NCBI RefSeq assembly: GCF_001598915.1
Contig: NZ_BDAP01000002.1
Coordinates: forward strand, 806,001 to 870,000
Direction of reading: 5' to 3'
Length of the DNA: 64,000 nt
From: Williamsia muralis NBRC 105860
GTDB lineage: Bacteria; Actinomycetota; Actinomycetes; Mycobacteriales; Mycobacteriaceae
Both the position numbers and the translations under genes were made by a program. The notes below the pieces were generated by a model. The model made no database searches. It saw nothing but the letters and a program-made list of their open reading frames with translations, and was not told where the DNA came from. Below are positions 36,443 to 44,357 of this stretch, one piece after another. The first letter of the stretch is position 1. The number at the start of each line of letters is the position of its first letter.

Positions 36443-37864
36443 ATGACCCGCAAGATCCGGTTCAACGCGTTCGACATGAACTGCGTAGCCCATCAATCGC
36501 CAGGTATGTGGCGTCATCCCGACGACCGGTCGTGGGACTACAACACCCTCGACTACTGGGTTGAGCTGGCGAAGGCGCTCGAGGGAGGCGGTTTCGACGG
36601 GCTGTTCATCGCCGACGTACTGGGCACCTACGACGTCTACGCAGGCACCGACGAGGCGGCGATCCGGCAGGGCGCCCAGATCCCGGTGGCCGACCCGCTG
36701 TTGCTCGTCTCGGCGATGGCCCACGCCACCGAACACCTCGGGTTCGGCATCACGGCAGGTACCGGATTCGAGCATCCGTATCCCTTCGCCCGGCGGTTGT
36801 CCACGCTCGACCACCTGACACGTGGCCGGATCGGTTGGAATGTCGTCACCGGCTATCTGCCCGCTGCGGCCCGCAACATGGGTGAGGTCGACCAGCTCGA
36901 ACACGATGCCCGCTACGACCACGCCGACGAATACCTCACCGTGCTCTACAAGCTGTGGGAAGGCTCGTGGGAACGGGATGCGGTGCGCCGCGACAAGGAG
37001 CACGGTGTGTTCGCCGATCCGGCGAAAGTCCACCACATCGGCCACCGTGGAACGCATTTCAACGTTCCGGGTATCCACCTCCACGAGCCGTCGCCGCAGG
37101 GCTCACCGGTCATCTATCAGGCCGGGGCATCTCCCCGCGGGGTCAAGTTCGCAGCCGAGAACGCCGAGGCCATCTTCGTCGGGGCGCCCACCAAGGACAT
37201 CTTGCGGACCCTCGTGGAGAACATCCGCGGACAGCTGGTGGCGGCAGGCCGCGATGCCTACGACGCCAGGATCTACACACTCCTGACGATCATCACCGAC
37301 GAGACCGAGGAAGCTGCCCAGGCCAAGGCCGCGGAGTACCGGTGCTACGCCAGCGACGAGGGCGCCCTGGTGTTCATGTCGGGCTGGATGGGCATCGACC
37401 TGTCGCAATACGACCTCGACGAGCCGATCGGGAACGTGCACAGCAACGCGATCCAGTCGGCGGTGGCCGCGTTCAGCCAGGCCTCCGACACCGGCAAGGA
37501 GTGGACCATCCGCGACATCGCGGCGTGGGGCGGCATCGGAGGGATGGGCCCGCTGCTGGTCGGGTCGGGCGAGAGCATCGCCGACCAGTTGCTCGAGTGG
37601 GCAAACGACACCGATGTCGACGGATTCAACCTCGCCTACGCGGTCACCCCCGGAACGTTCACCGACGTCATCGAGCACGTGGTCCCCGCACTGGAGGCAC
37701 GCGGGGCCTACGACCGCGAGTACGTGCCGGGAACTCTGCGGCACAAGCTGTTCGGCAAGGGAGATCTGCTTCCCGACCATCACCGAGGTGCGAGCTTCCG
37801 GGTGGGCGGCGTCAACTCCACGGTGGACGACTCTCTGCGTTTCGGAGCTGTCGCACCTGCCTGA
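36443..37864 (+). CDS. NtaA/DszA-type flavin-dependent monooxygenase
   Basis: 473 aa, normal for the NtaA/SnaA/DszA/SoxA branch of luciferase-like monooxygenases: NAFDMNCVAHQSPGMWRHPD, VTGYLPAAARNMG, YQAGASPRGVKFAAENAEAI and a C-terminal long insertion. These FMNH2-dependent enzymes oxidise sulfones, nitrilotriacetate or related compounds. Substrate unknown. ATG 36443 has GGAAGG upstream. The same frame is open further upstream, but that is the shadow of the opposite fusion gene. Confidence 0.87.
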   Translation: MTRKIRFNAFDMNCVAHQSPGMWRHPDDRSWDYNTLDYWVELAKALEGGGFDGLFIADVLGTYDVYAGTDEAAIRQGAQIPVADPLLLVSAMAHATEHLGFGITAGTGFEHPYPFARRLSTLDHLTRGRIGWNVVTGYLPAAARNMGEVDQLEHDARYDHADEYLTVLYKLWEGSWERDAVRRDKEHGVFADPAKVHHIGHRGTHFNVPGIHLHEPSPQGSPVIYQAGASPRGVKFAAENAEAIFVGAPTKDILRTLVENIRGQLVAAGRDAYDARIYTLLTIITDETEEAAQAKAAEYRCYASDEGALVFMSGWMGIDLSQYDLDEPIGNVHSNAIQSAVAAFSQASDTGKEWTIRDIAAWGGIGGMGPLLVGSGESIADQLLEWANDTDVDGFNLAYAVTPGTFTDVIEHVVPALEARGAYDREYVPGTLRHKLFGKGDLLPDHHRGASFRVGGVNSTVDDSLRFGAVAPA

Positions 37865-37998
37865 CAAACGCAGCCGCCCACTGGCTCGAGTGGCCTCGAA
37901 GTGAACGTCAACCGCGCCCGGAATGTGCTTTCACATGCCATGATTCCGAAGAGGTCGCCGATTTCGGCGAGACACCATCAAGCAAGGAGTGGTCGGTC

Positions 37999-38382
37999 AT
38001 GTGGGATTCATTCTGGGATTTCATCTGGTACACCGTGGTGATATTCGCGTTCATCGCGTATCTGATGATTCTCTTCAACGTTCTCGCGGATTTGTTCCGC
38101 GATCACAAAACATCCGGATTGGTCAAAGCCGTCTGGATCATCTTCCTGATCCTGCTGCCGTACATCACCGTGTTCGTCTACTTGATCGCTCGTGGTCGGG
38201 GAATGGCAGAACGTGCGGCAGCGTCGCATGAAGCTGCCAGGAAGCAGGCCGACGACTACATCAGGCAGGCGGCGGGTACGTCACCGGCAGATCAGATCGC
38301 CCAGGCCAAGGCGCTTTTGGCTGATGGCACCATCGACCAGAACGAGTTCGAGCAGCTGAAGACCAAAGCGCTCAGTTCCTAG
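37999..38382 (+). CDS. Small membrane protein with SHOCT domain
   Basis: 127 aa. Two membrane helices (FIWYTVVIFAFIAYLMILF; AVWIIFLILLPYITVFVYLI) of the phospholipase-D-nuclease N-terminal-like type, a short charged coil, then a SHOCT motif at the C-terminus (DQIAQAKALLADGTIDQNEF). SHOCT proteins are thought to be oligomerisation modules. Good AAGGAG site before ATG 37999. A free-standing gene between the monooxygenase and a convergent LysE exporter. Confidence 0.85.
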   Translation: MWDSFWDFIWYTVVIFAFIAYLMILFNVLADLFRDHKTSGLVKAVWIIFLILLPYITVFVYLIARGRGMAERAAASHEAARKQADDYIRQAAGTSPADQIAQAKALLADGTIDQNEFEQLKTKALSS

Positions 38383-38410
38383 TTGGGGCCGGACGTAGGG
38401 CTCGGTGTCG

Positions 38411-39010
38411 TCAGGCGTTGGCGACACCGAGTCCCATGCCGAGCATGATCAAGAGCGCGCCGTTCGCGCAATTCCAACGCCGCCGGATCACGTCGCGCCG
38501 CAAAGGCCCCGACAGACGCCTTCCGGCGATCACAACCCCGACATAGACGACGATTCCGAAGACGACGTCGACCAGCCCCAGAATGGCCAATTCGAGTGGC
38601 AGTGATGCCGTCCCGGTGGCGAATTGGGGCAGTACACCAGTGACAAAAACGATCGCCTTCGGATTGAGGAGATTGGTCCCGAGCGCATTGCGAAATGCTG
38701 TCGCCGGTGACGCCGCCTCACGATCGCGGGAGTCACGGTGAACGATCAGACCGACTCCGAGATAGCACAGGTAGATGGCACCGAGTATCTGAATGATGGT
38801 GAGTGCCACGGGCGCACGCGCGACGAGAAAGCTGACCCCGGTCACCGCGAGGGCAATGTGTACGGACAGACCCGTCTGAGCTCCGGCGAGTGCGAGCAAT
38901 CCGTCGCGGCGGTTCTCTGTGGACCACCGCAAGATCAGCAGGAAGTCGGGCCCGGGCACCACGTAGGCGACAGTCAATACCGCGAGATAACCCAGCCAGT
39001 CGATCGTCAC
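38411..39010 (-). CDS. LysE/RhtB-family amino-acid exporter
   Basis: 199 aa, six membrane helices. The opening WLGYLAVLTVAYVVPGPDFL with the PGPDF signature and the mid-protein FRNALGTNLLNPKAIVFV are diagnostic of the LysE/RhtB family, which exports amino acids or derivatives. The GTG start overlaps the stop of the upstream CGNR gene (GTGA), so the two form an operon. Confidence 0.87.
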   Translation of the reverse strand: MTIDWLGYLAVLTVAYVVPGPDFLLILRWSTENRRDGLLALAGAQTGLSVHIALAVTGVSFLVARAPVALTIIQILGAIYLCYLGVGLIVHRDSRDREAASPATAFRNALGTNLLNPKAIVFVTGVLPQFATGTASLPLELAILGLVDVVFGIVVYVGVVIAGRRLSGPLRRDVIRRRWNCANGALLIMLGMGLGVANA

Positions 39011-39579
39011 CGTGGACCGTTGCGGCGATGACGATGTCGATCGACCCGCGCCCGGTTGCCGCATCCTGGACTGCACCAGCGTTGGTTGGGGCGCGCCCGG
39101 TGAAAGAACTGACCGCACAAGGGCGCATGACAGACCGCGAGGTTGGCGAGGTCGTCTCGCGCGATGAGGTCGACCACGGCGGCGGCCGCGTGACCCGTCA
39201 GCGCGATCGTCGAATCGGTCTGCGCCACAACATGTTCTGCTTCGCGTGCGTTCGCGGTGAGCAAGCGGTGAACAGATGCTGCCTGCACCGCGTCGTTGAT
39301 GTCGTCCACGGCATCGGCCGGCAGGGACTCTCCGGCCACAGCGCTGTGCAGGATGAGCAGGGCTGCGTCGCGAACCGACCGGAACCGCTCCAGGCAGTGT
39401 TCGTCGACGACCGCGGGGCGGGGCATCGGTGCTGGCTCCACGTCGAGCCAACCGACAAGATCGGCCGGCGTCGCGAGCAACTCGACCTGCCGGCCGTCCT
39501 CGATCCGGATGGTGTTGGCGACGTCGAGGGCCAGGTGATCCCCGAGCCACGGCCACTTCCGCTGCAAGGTGTCATCCAT
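39007..39579 (-). CDS. CGNR zinc-finger (ABATE) transcriptional regulator
   Basis: 190 aa. N-terminal ABATE-type ligand domain (LALDVANTIRI...), C-terminal CGNR zinc finger: CHAPLCGQFF, then RWCSPGCGNRARVDRHR, with four cysteines. These act as small-molecule-sensing regulators of adjacent operons. Its gene is translationally coupled to the LysE exporter, which suggests that it controls export of the compound it senses. A partly symmetric TTACACGACGGTCGTAAA element lies about 45-60 bp upstream of the start and could be its operator. Confidence 0.87.
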   Translation of the reverse strand: MDDTLQRKWPWLGDHLALDVANTIRIEDGRQVELLATPADLVGWLDVEPAPMPRPAVVDEHCLERFRSVRDAALLILHSAVAGESLPADAVDDINDAVQAASVHRLLTANAREAEHVVAQTDSTIALTGHAAAAVVDLIARDDLANLAVCHAPLCGQFFHRARPNQRWCSPGCGNRARVDRHRHRRNGPR

Positions 39580-39845
39580 GCCTCAGATCGTGCCGATGAA
39601 ATGGATAGGCTGTCAAAAACCATTACACGACGGTCGTAAATGCGAGTGATGTCACGATTGCCGCCAACTGCTTCTGGGGTACTTGGCTGCTGAGGATGTA
39701 GGGGAACAAGCGATCCAGACGCTCCAATACCGGGGTGAGCCGCCGCAGATCACGTGCTGACGGTGTCGCGGGTTCCGGGAATGTCTACAGACGTAGGCCG
39801 AGCACATCGATCGTGGCATTCACGGTCCTGACGAACGGTGATCAC

Positions 39846-40922
39846 ATGCGGGTTCTTGTTCTGGGAGCGACCGGTTACATCGGGTCTCGACTGGTCCCAG
39901 CTCTGTTGTCGAAGGGGCACGAGGTGGTTGCCGCATCGCGCAATCGCAGCAGTCTCGAGCGCTTCGGATGGTGCGACCGGGTGAAGACCATCGAGTTCGA
40001 CGCGCTCGACGCCGATTCGGTCCGCGACGGCATCAGCTCGGGCGGCGACATCGACGTCATCTACTACCTCGTTCACGGCATCGGACAGCCCAATTTCCGC
40101 GACGACGACCGCCGGGCCGCGGACAACGTGGCCGCCGCAGCGCGCGACGCGGGCGTCGGACGCATCGTCTACCTCGGAGGCTTTGTCCCCGACGACGCCG
40201 AACTCTCCGAACATCTCGAGAGCCGGGCCGAGGTCGGAACTGCGCTGTCGGTCGACGGGGGAGCCGACCTCGTGTGGTTGCGCGCCGCCGTGGTGATCGG
40301 CGCCGGATCCACATCGTTCGAGATGGTGCGCTACATGGCCGACCGCCTGGCCGTGATCCCGCTGCCGGCGTGGATGGACAATCCGATGGATCCGATTTCG
40401 GTGCGCGACGCCGTGCACTATCTCGCCGCGGCCGCGACCGACTCGGTGCCTCCGGGTGACTACGACATCAGCGGTCCGGAGCGGTCGTCGTACAACTCGC
40501 TGCTGTTCGCCTACCTGCGGGAGATCGGTCAGCCCAGGGTCGGCGTGCTGCTCCCGAACATCGACGTGCGACTGGCCGGTTTTGTCAGCGGTTTTATCGT
40601 CCCGGTGCCCAGCGGGCTCGCGTCCGATCTGGTGAGATCACTTGACTACCCGATGAAGGCGTCAGAACATTCGATCCGAGACCACGTCCCCGATCCGCCG
40701 GGAGGATTGTTGACCATCCGGGATGCAGTGCGCAGATCCGCCGAGAGTCCACTTCCGAGGCCGGTCGACAAACTCCGCGACATCCATCACCTGGCCGACA
40801 CCGACCCCGACTGGGCCGGCGGCGACCTGATGCGGGTGAAGATCGGGGTGCGAGACCGCTTCGGTCCGGCATGGAACCTCCTGACCGGGGTCGTCGGCGC
40901 GGTGACAGGGCGGCCCAAATGA
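39846..40922 (+). CDS. NAD(P)-binding Rossmann protein (atypical SDR, NmrA-like)
   Basis: 358 aa. RVLVLGATGYIGSRLVPALL opens a Rossmann fold; VIYYLVHGIG and RIVYLGGFVP follow. The catalytic Tyr-x-x-x-Lys of classical SDRs is not evident, so it belongs with atypical SDR/NmrA-type proteins. The C-terminal part resembles the substrate cap of nucleoside-diphosphate-sugar epimerase-like proteins. Function unknown. ATG 39846. Its stop overlaps the ATG of the CPBP gene (ATGA). Confidence 0.82.
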   Translation: MRVLVLGATGYIGSRLVPALLSKGHEVVAASRNRSSLERFGWCDRVKTIEFDALDADSVRDGISSGGDIDVIYYLVHGIGQPNFRDDDRRAADNVAAAARDAGVGRIVYLGGFVPDDAELSEHLESRAEVGTALSVDGGADLVWLRAAVVIGAGSTSFEMVRYMADRLAVIPLPAWMDNPMDPISVRDAVHYLAAAATDSVPPGDYDISGPERSSYNSLLFAYLREIGQPRVGVLLPNIDVRLAGFVSGFIVPVPSGLASDLVRSLDYPMKASEHSIRDHVPDPPGGLLTIRDAVRRSAESPLPRPVDKLRDIHHLADTDPDWAGGDLMRVKIGVRDRFGPAWNLLTGVVGAVTGRPK

Positions 40923-41623
40923 TCACACTGCCTGAGAAGGTCCAGTTCCTCATCGGCACGATGGAGGACGACTCCAACGACCCGCCCGAGACACGCGCCC
41001 AGATGTTGCGCCGCAGGATCGTCGTGGTGGTCACGTTGCTTGTGGGCAGCGTGCTGCTGAGCATCTCGCTGTCGATCGATCCCGGTGACTCGTCGTTCTA
41101 CCCGATGACCTTCGCCCTCGCGGCGGTGTGGGCCATCGGCGCGGTGCTGTCCGGGCCGCTACACCTCGGGGCATTTCCGCCGCCGCGTGGCGGGCCGGTG
41201 CGTGCCGGCGCGATCGGTGTCGCGGTGGGGCTGGCGCTGGGTGCGGTGTTTGTTGTCGGGGCGTTGGTGGTCCGGGAGATCCCACCCATCGCCGATTTTG
41301 TCTCCGATGTGCTCGACCACGCCGATCAAGGCACCTTCTCCCTGATTCTCGCGACCGCCCTTGTCAACGGCGTGGCGGAGGAGATGTTCTTCCGTGGTGC
41401 GGTGTACACGGCCCTCAAAGGCCATGCGCCCGTCATCTTCTCCACGCTCATCTACATCGTCGCCACCCTTGCCAGTGGCAACCCGATGCTGGGCTTCGCG
41501 GCCATTCTGCTCGGAGCGGTGAGCGCGCTCGAACGTCGTGCCACGGGCGGCATCGTCGCATCGATGGGTACGCACATCTCGTGGACGATCATCATGGTCT
41601 TCGCTCTGCCACCGCTGTTCTGA
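40919..41623 (+). CDS. CPBP-family intramembrane protease
   Basis: 234 aa with about six membrane helices. The CPBP (ABI, Rce1-like) motifs are visible: AEEMFFRG with the paired glutamates and Arg, then a His in MGTHISW. The family acts as intramembrane glutamic proteases or bacteriocin-immunity proteins. Coupled by a 4-bp overlap to the NAD-binding gene upstream. Confidence 0.85.
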   Translation: MITLPEKVQFLIGTMEDDSNDPPETRAQMLRRRIVVVVTLLVGSVLLSISLSIDPGDSSFYPMTFALAAVWAIGAVLSGPLHLGAFPPPRGGPVRAGAIGVAVGLALGAVFVVGALVVREIPPIADFVSDVLDHADQGTFSLILATALVNGVAEEMFFRGAVYTALKGHAPVIFSTLIYIVATLASGNPMLGFAAILLGAVSALERRATGGIVASMGTHISWTIIMVFALPPLF

Positions 41624-41675
41624 CCCGAGCCGCTCGGCGCGAAGGCCGCACAAAACAACGAAAGTAGACATTCAA

Positions 41676-42104
41676 ATGGCTGGTGTGAATGTGTCCGTCA
41701 CGTCGGAGCTCGAACCTGCTGCGGCCTGGAACATGGCGTCGGATCTGAGCCGCTTCGACGAGTGGATGACGATCTTCGCGGGCTGGAAGAGTCCGTTGCC
41801 CGCGCAGATCGAAGAGGGCACCGAGGTGTCGTCGCTGATCAAGGTGAAGGGTTTCCGCAACACGATCCACTGGACCGTGACGCGCTACGACGAGCCCCGT
41901 CTGCTCGAGTTGTCCGGCAAGGGTCGTGGCGGTGTGCGCATCGAGATCGCACTGAAGGTCACGCCGGAGGGCAAGGGCTCGATCTTCGACCTCGACGCCA
42001 CTCTCAGCGGCAGCGTCTTGAACGGCCCCGTCGGCAACCTCGTCGCGAAGGTCATCGAGTCGGATGTCCGCAATTCTGTTTCGAACTTGGTTGCGTTGCG
42101 CTGA
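41676..42104 (+). CDS. Rv0910-family SRPBCC protein
   Basis: 142 aa. WNMASDLSRFDEWMTIFAGW, VKGFRNTIHWTV and the C-terminal NGPVGNLVAKVIESDVR match the SRPBCC family typified by Rv0910, which was described as the toxin of a type II pair with Rv0909. I see no Rv0909-like antitoxin gene next to it, so a lipid-binding or cyclase-like role is equally possible. It starts at ATG 41676, 52 bp after the protease gene. Confidence 0.8.
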   Translation: MAGVNVSVTSELEPAAAWNMASDLSRFDEWMTIFAGWKSPLPAQIEEGTEVSSLIKVKGFRNTIHWTVTRYDEPRLLELSGKGRGGVRIEIALKVTPEGKGSIFDLDATLSGSVLNGPVGNLVAKVIESDVRNSVSNLVALR

Positions 42105-42154
42105 TTGTCGGTAAGGGGTTGCGCGCTCTGTAGTGGATGCGTGTGCCGGTTTTG

Positions 42155-42513
42155 CGAGCTGGACCGGATCTCGGCTCGCTTAACTGACCGAGCTCGCCCC
42201 GCAGCCCGAGCGTTTGCGGGTTTCGCGAGCTGACCCGCGACCACGCTCGCTCGGCGGGTCTTTGCTCGGTCTGTAGTCCGCGCGTTTGCCAATTTTCCGA
42301 GCTGCCCCGCGACCTGGCTCGCCCGACTGGCCGACGCTCGCCCTGTAGCCCGAGCGTTTGCCGGTTTCCCGAGCTGCCCTGCGACCTCGCTCGCCCGGCT
42401 GGTCGTTGCTCGGTCTGTAGCCCGAGCGTCTGCCGGTTTCCCGAGCTGACCCCGCGACCACGCTCGCCCGGCTGGTCTTTGCTCGTCCCACAGCCCGAGC
42501 GTGTGCAGGTTCC
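42155..42513. repeat. Five-copy 72-bp tandem repeat array
   Basis: CGAGCT begins units at 42155, 42226, 42298, 42370 and 42442, so the period is 71-72 bp. Each unit holds CGAGCT, a CGCGACC(A/T) block, CTCGC(C/T)CG, a GCTCG(G/T)C block and CCCGAGCGT near its end. The outer copy on the left is the most diverged. No gene is convincing in the array. It fills the 467-bp gap between two convergent genes. Confidence 0.85.
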
Positions 42514-42522
42514 ACAACAAAA

Positions 42523-42554
42523 CCCCCGCACCGGTTGGCAAACCAGTACGGGGG
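42523..42554 (-). terminator. Intrinsic terminator of the YihY gene
   Basis: A 14-bp stem with two mismatches (CCCCCGCACCGGTT paired with 42541-42554, loop of 4) is followed on the minus strand by TTTTGTTGTGG. It lies 17 bp after the stop of the minus-strand YihY gene and is therefore its terminator. Confidence 0.8.
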
Positions 42555-42571
42555 CTTCGGGAAAACGTGCC

Positions 42572-43654
42572 CTACTTGTCAGGCGTCTTGTCAGGCGTCA
42601 TCGTCTGGCCCTGGGATTCGCGTAGGGCCCGACCTCTCTCTACGAACTTCTGGTCGGTTGCTTCGTTCTTGTCCGATGCTTTGGTGTCACGCGGCGGGAG
42701 TTGCAGGCGCTCTTCGGCCGGCAGGCCCGCCTGGAGCTGGCGACCGCGCTCGAGCTCGGAATCGAACTCGGCACCGAACAGCAACGCGAGGTTGGTGAGC
42801 CAGAGCCACAGCAAGAACACGATGACACCGGCGAGGGCGCCATAGGTCTTGTTGTAGTTGCTGAAGTTCGCGACGTACAACGCGAACAGGGCCGAGGCGA
42901 CGATCCAGGTGACGATGGCGAGGATCGCGCCGGCGCTCACCCAGCGGAACTTCGGCTGCTTCACGTTGGGGGTGGCCCAGTAGAGGATCGCGACAACCAG
43001 GATCACGAAGATCAAGACCACGGGCCAGCGGGCGATGTTCCAGATGGTCAGTGCCGAGTCGCCCAGGCCGATGGCGTCACCGATGGACTTCGCAACCGGA
43101 CCACTCACCGCAAGCATGAAGGCAACCGCTGCGGCCATGATCAGCGCGATCAGGGTGACGAGCAGCATCACCGGACGCAACTTCCAGATCGGCCGACCTT
43201 CGTCGATCTCGTACATCCGGTTCATCGCCCGGCCGAAGGCCCCGACGTAACCGGACGCCGACCACAGGGCGCCGACGAGACCCAGCACCAGGGCGAACCC
43301 CGCGCTGGGTGCTGCAACGAGTTGCTCGACAGGTCCGCGCAGGGTGTCGACCGCGGACGAGGGTCCGAGGTCCTCGACCATCTTCAGTACGGCGTCAGTG
43401 GTTTTCTGGCCTTGCCCGAACACACCGAGCAGCGACACCAGGGCAAGCAGCGCGGGGAACAGCGACAGCACCGAGTAGTACGTGAGTGCTGCCGCGATGT
43501 CGGTGCATTGATCGCGCGAGAACTCCCGCAGCGTCTTCCGAAGCACGAACATGAAGGAGTGCTTGGTCAGCTGAGTCGGGGATTCGGGCTTGCGCGGATC
43601 TTCCGGATCGGGTGAGTCTGGGTTGTCCCGCACGTCCTCGCGCTGCTTGCTCAT
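42572..43654 (-). CDS. YihY/BrkB-family membrane protein
   Basis: 360 aa with six membrane helices. The signature ALTYYSVLSLFPALLALVSL, then SASGYVGAFGRAMNRMYEI and AGAILAIVTWIVASALF, are typical of YihY/UPF0761 (formerly annotated as ribonuclease BN). The cytoplasmic tails are charged. Function unknown; often linked to envelope or membrane stress. Followed by an intrinsic terminator. Confidence 0.88.
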   Translation of the reverse strand: MSKQREDVRDNPDSPDPEDPRKPESPTQLTKHSFMFVLRKTLREFSRDQCTDIAAALTYYSVLSLFPALLALVSLLGVFGQGQKTTDAVLKMVEDLGPSSAVDTLRGPVEQLVAAPSAGFALVLGLVGALWSASGYVGAFGRAMNRMYEIDEGRPIWKLRPVMLLVTLIALIMAAAVAFMLAVSGPVAKSIGDAIGLGDSALTIWNIARWPVVLIFVILVVAILYWATPNVKQPKFRWVSAGAILAIVTWIVASALFALYVANFSNYNKTYGALAGVIVFLLWLWLTNLALLFGAEFDSELERGRQLQAGLPAEERLQLPPRDTKASDKNEATDQKFVERGRALRESQGQTMTPDKTPDK

Positions 43655-43656
43655 GA

Positions 43657-43908
43657 TCAGTTGTCGCCGTTCTTGGCGTCGTCGACCAGGGCTTGTTCGT
43701 GCTCTGCTCGCTTGGCCAGCTCGTCGTCGTTCAGGTGTTTCGGCGACTTCGCGTGCTCGTGGTGATCTGGATTGACCGTCTCGGTCGGGATCATGACGTT
43801 GTCCAAGGTGGGGTCATCTTTTGCTGAACTCATGGACGGGGGATAGCCCGGTGGGGGAGGGTTGAAACGCTCACGCGCCGAAATCTGTACGTTTGCAAAG
43901 TTCGACAT
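43657..43908 (-). CDS. Small hydrophilic protein, unknown
   Basis: 83 aa from ATG 43908 (MSNFANVQISARER, with AAAGG 6 bp upstream), or 58 aa from ATG 43833 (MSSAKDDPTLDNV). Rich in Asp, Glu, His and Lys (NPDHHEHAKSPKHLNDDELA) with no membrane segment. It ends 2 bp before the YihY start codon, so it is probably its operon partner. No family recognised. Confidence 0.6.
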   Translation of the reverse strand: MSNFANVQISARERFNPPPPGYPPSMSSAKDDPTLDNVMIPTETVNPDHHEHAKSPKHLNDDELAKRAEHEQALVDDAKNGDN

Positions 43909-43978
43909 TGGGAACCTTTACTGAGCGCCTGGCCGCTCTGCTGCGGTCGGCAAAGACAACCGACGATAGGAAATTACT

Positions 43979-44290
43979 GTGAGTACTACTGCTGCGGCTG
44001 TTGAAATCCTTGCTGAACGCTCCACCACCACCACATCGGTGGGTGTGATCGGCTACATCATCATCGGCGGCCTCGCCGGATGGATTGCCAGCAAGTTCAT
44101 GGGCACCGACAAGCAGATGGGCATCCTGCTCAACATCGTGGTCGGCGTGCTCGGCGCGTTCCTCGGTGGCTTCCTGCTCAGCTTCGCTTTCGACACGGCC
44201 AGCGGCGGTTGGTTCTTCACCTTCCTCACGGCACTGCTCGGAGCGGTTATCCTGCTCGCGATCGTCAAGGCAGTCACCAAACGCCGATAG
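43979..44290 (+). CDS. GlsB/YeaQ/YmgE stress membrane protein
   Basis: 103 aa, three membrane helices: GVIGYIIIGGLAGWIASKFM, ILLNIVVGVLGAFLGGFLL and FTFLTALLGAVILLAIV. This is the transglycosylase-associated protein family, small stress-induced membrane proteins of unknown mechanism. Starts at GTG 43979 behind GATAGG. Divergent from the small hydrophilic gene; a clear terminator follows. Confidence 0.9.
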   Translation: MSTTAAAVEILAERSTTTTSVGVIGYIIIGGLAGWIASKFMGTDKQMGILLNIVVGVLGAFLGGFLLSFAFDTASGGWFFTFLTALLGAVILLAIVKAVTKRR

Positions 44291-44305
44291 AGGGCACACT
44301 TCTAC

Positions 44306-44332
44306 CCGGCGCGGGCCAACGGTCCGCGCCGG
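44306..44332 (+). terminator. Intrinsic terminator after the GlsB-like gene
   Basis: CCGGCGCGG (44306-44314) pairs with CCGCGCCGG (44324-44332) across a 9-nt loop and runs straight into TTTTGTTTTCTC. A classical Rho-independent terminator. Confidence 0.88.
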
Positions 44333-44357
44333 TTTTGTTTTCTCACCAAGGATCCTG

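Noticed and set aside
41676-42104. Calling the Rv0910-type gene a type II toxin with antitoxin.
   Set aside because: No Rv0909-like antitoxin gene is adjacent; the upstream neighbour is a CPBP protease.
42155-42513. Tandem array considered as CRISPR.
   Set aside because: Units are contiguous, with no unique spacers and no cas genes nearby; the same holds for the 19-bp repeat at 60681.
41885-42541. 218-, 159- and 111-codon minus-strand frames through the 72-bp repeat.
   Set aside because: Open in all three frames because the period is a multiple of three; no ribosome site, and the longest runs into the SRPBCC gene antisense.
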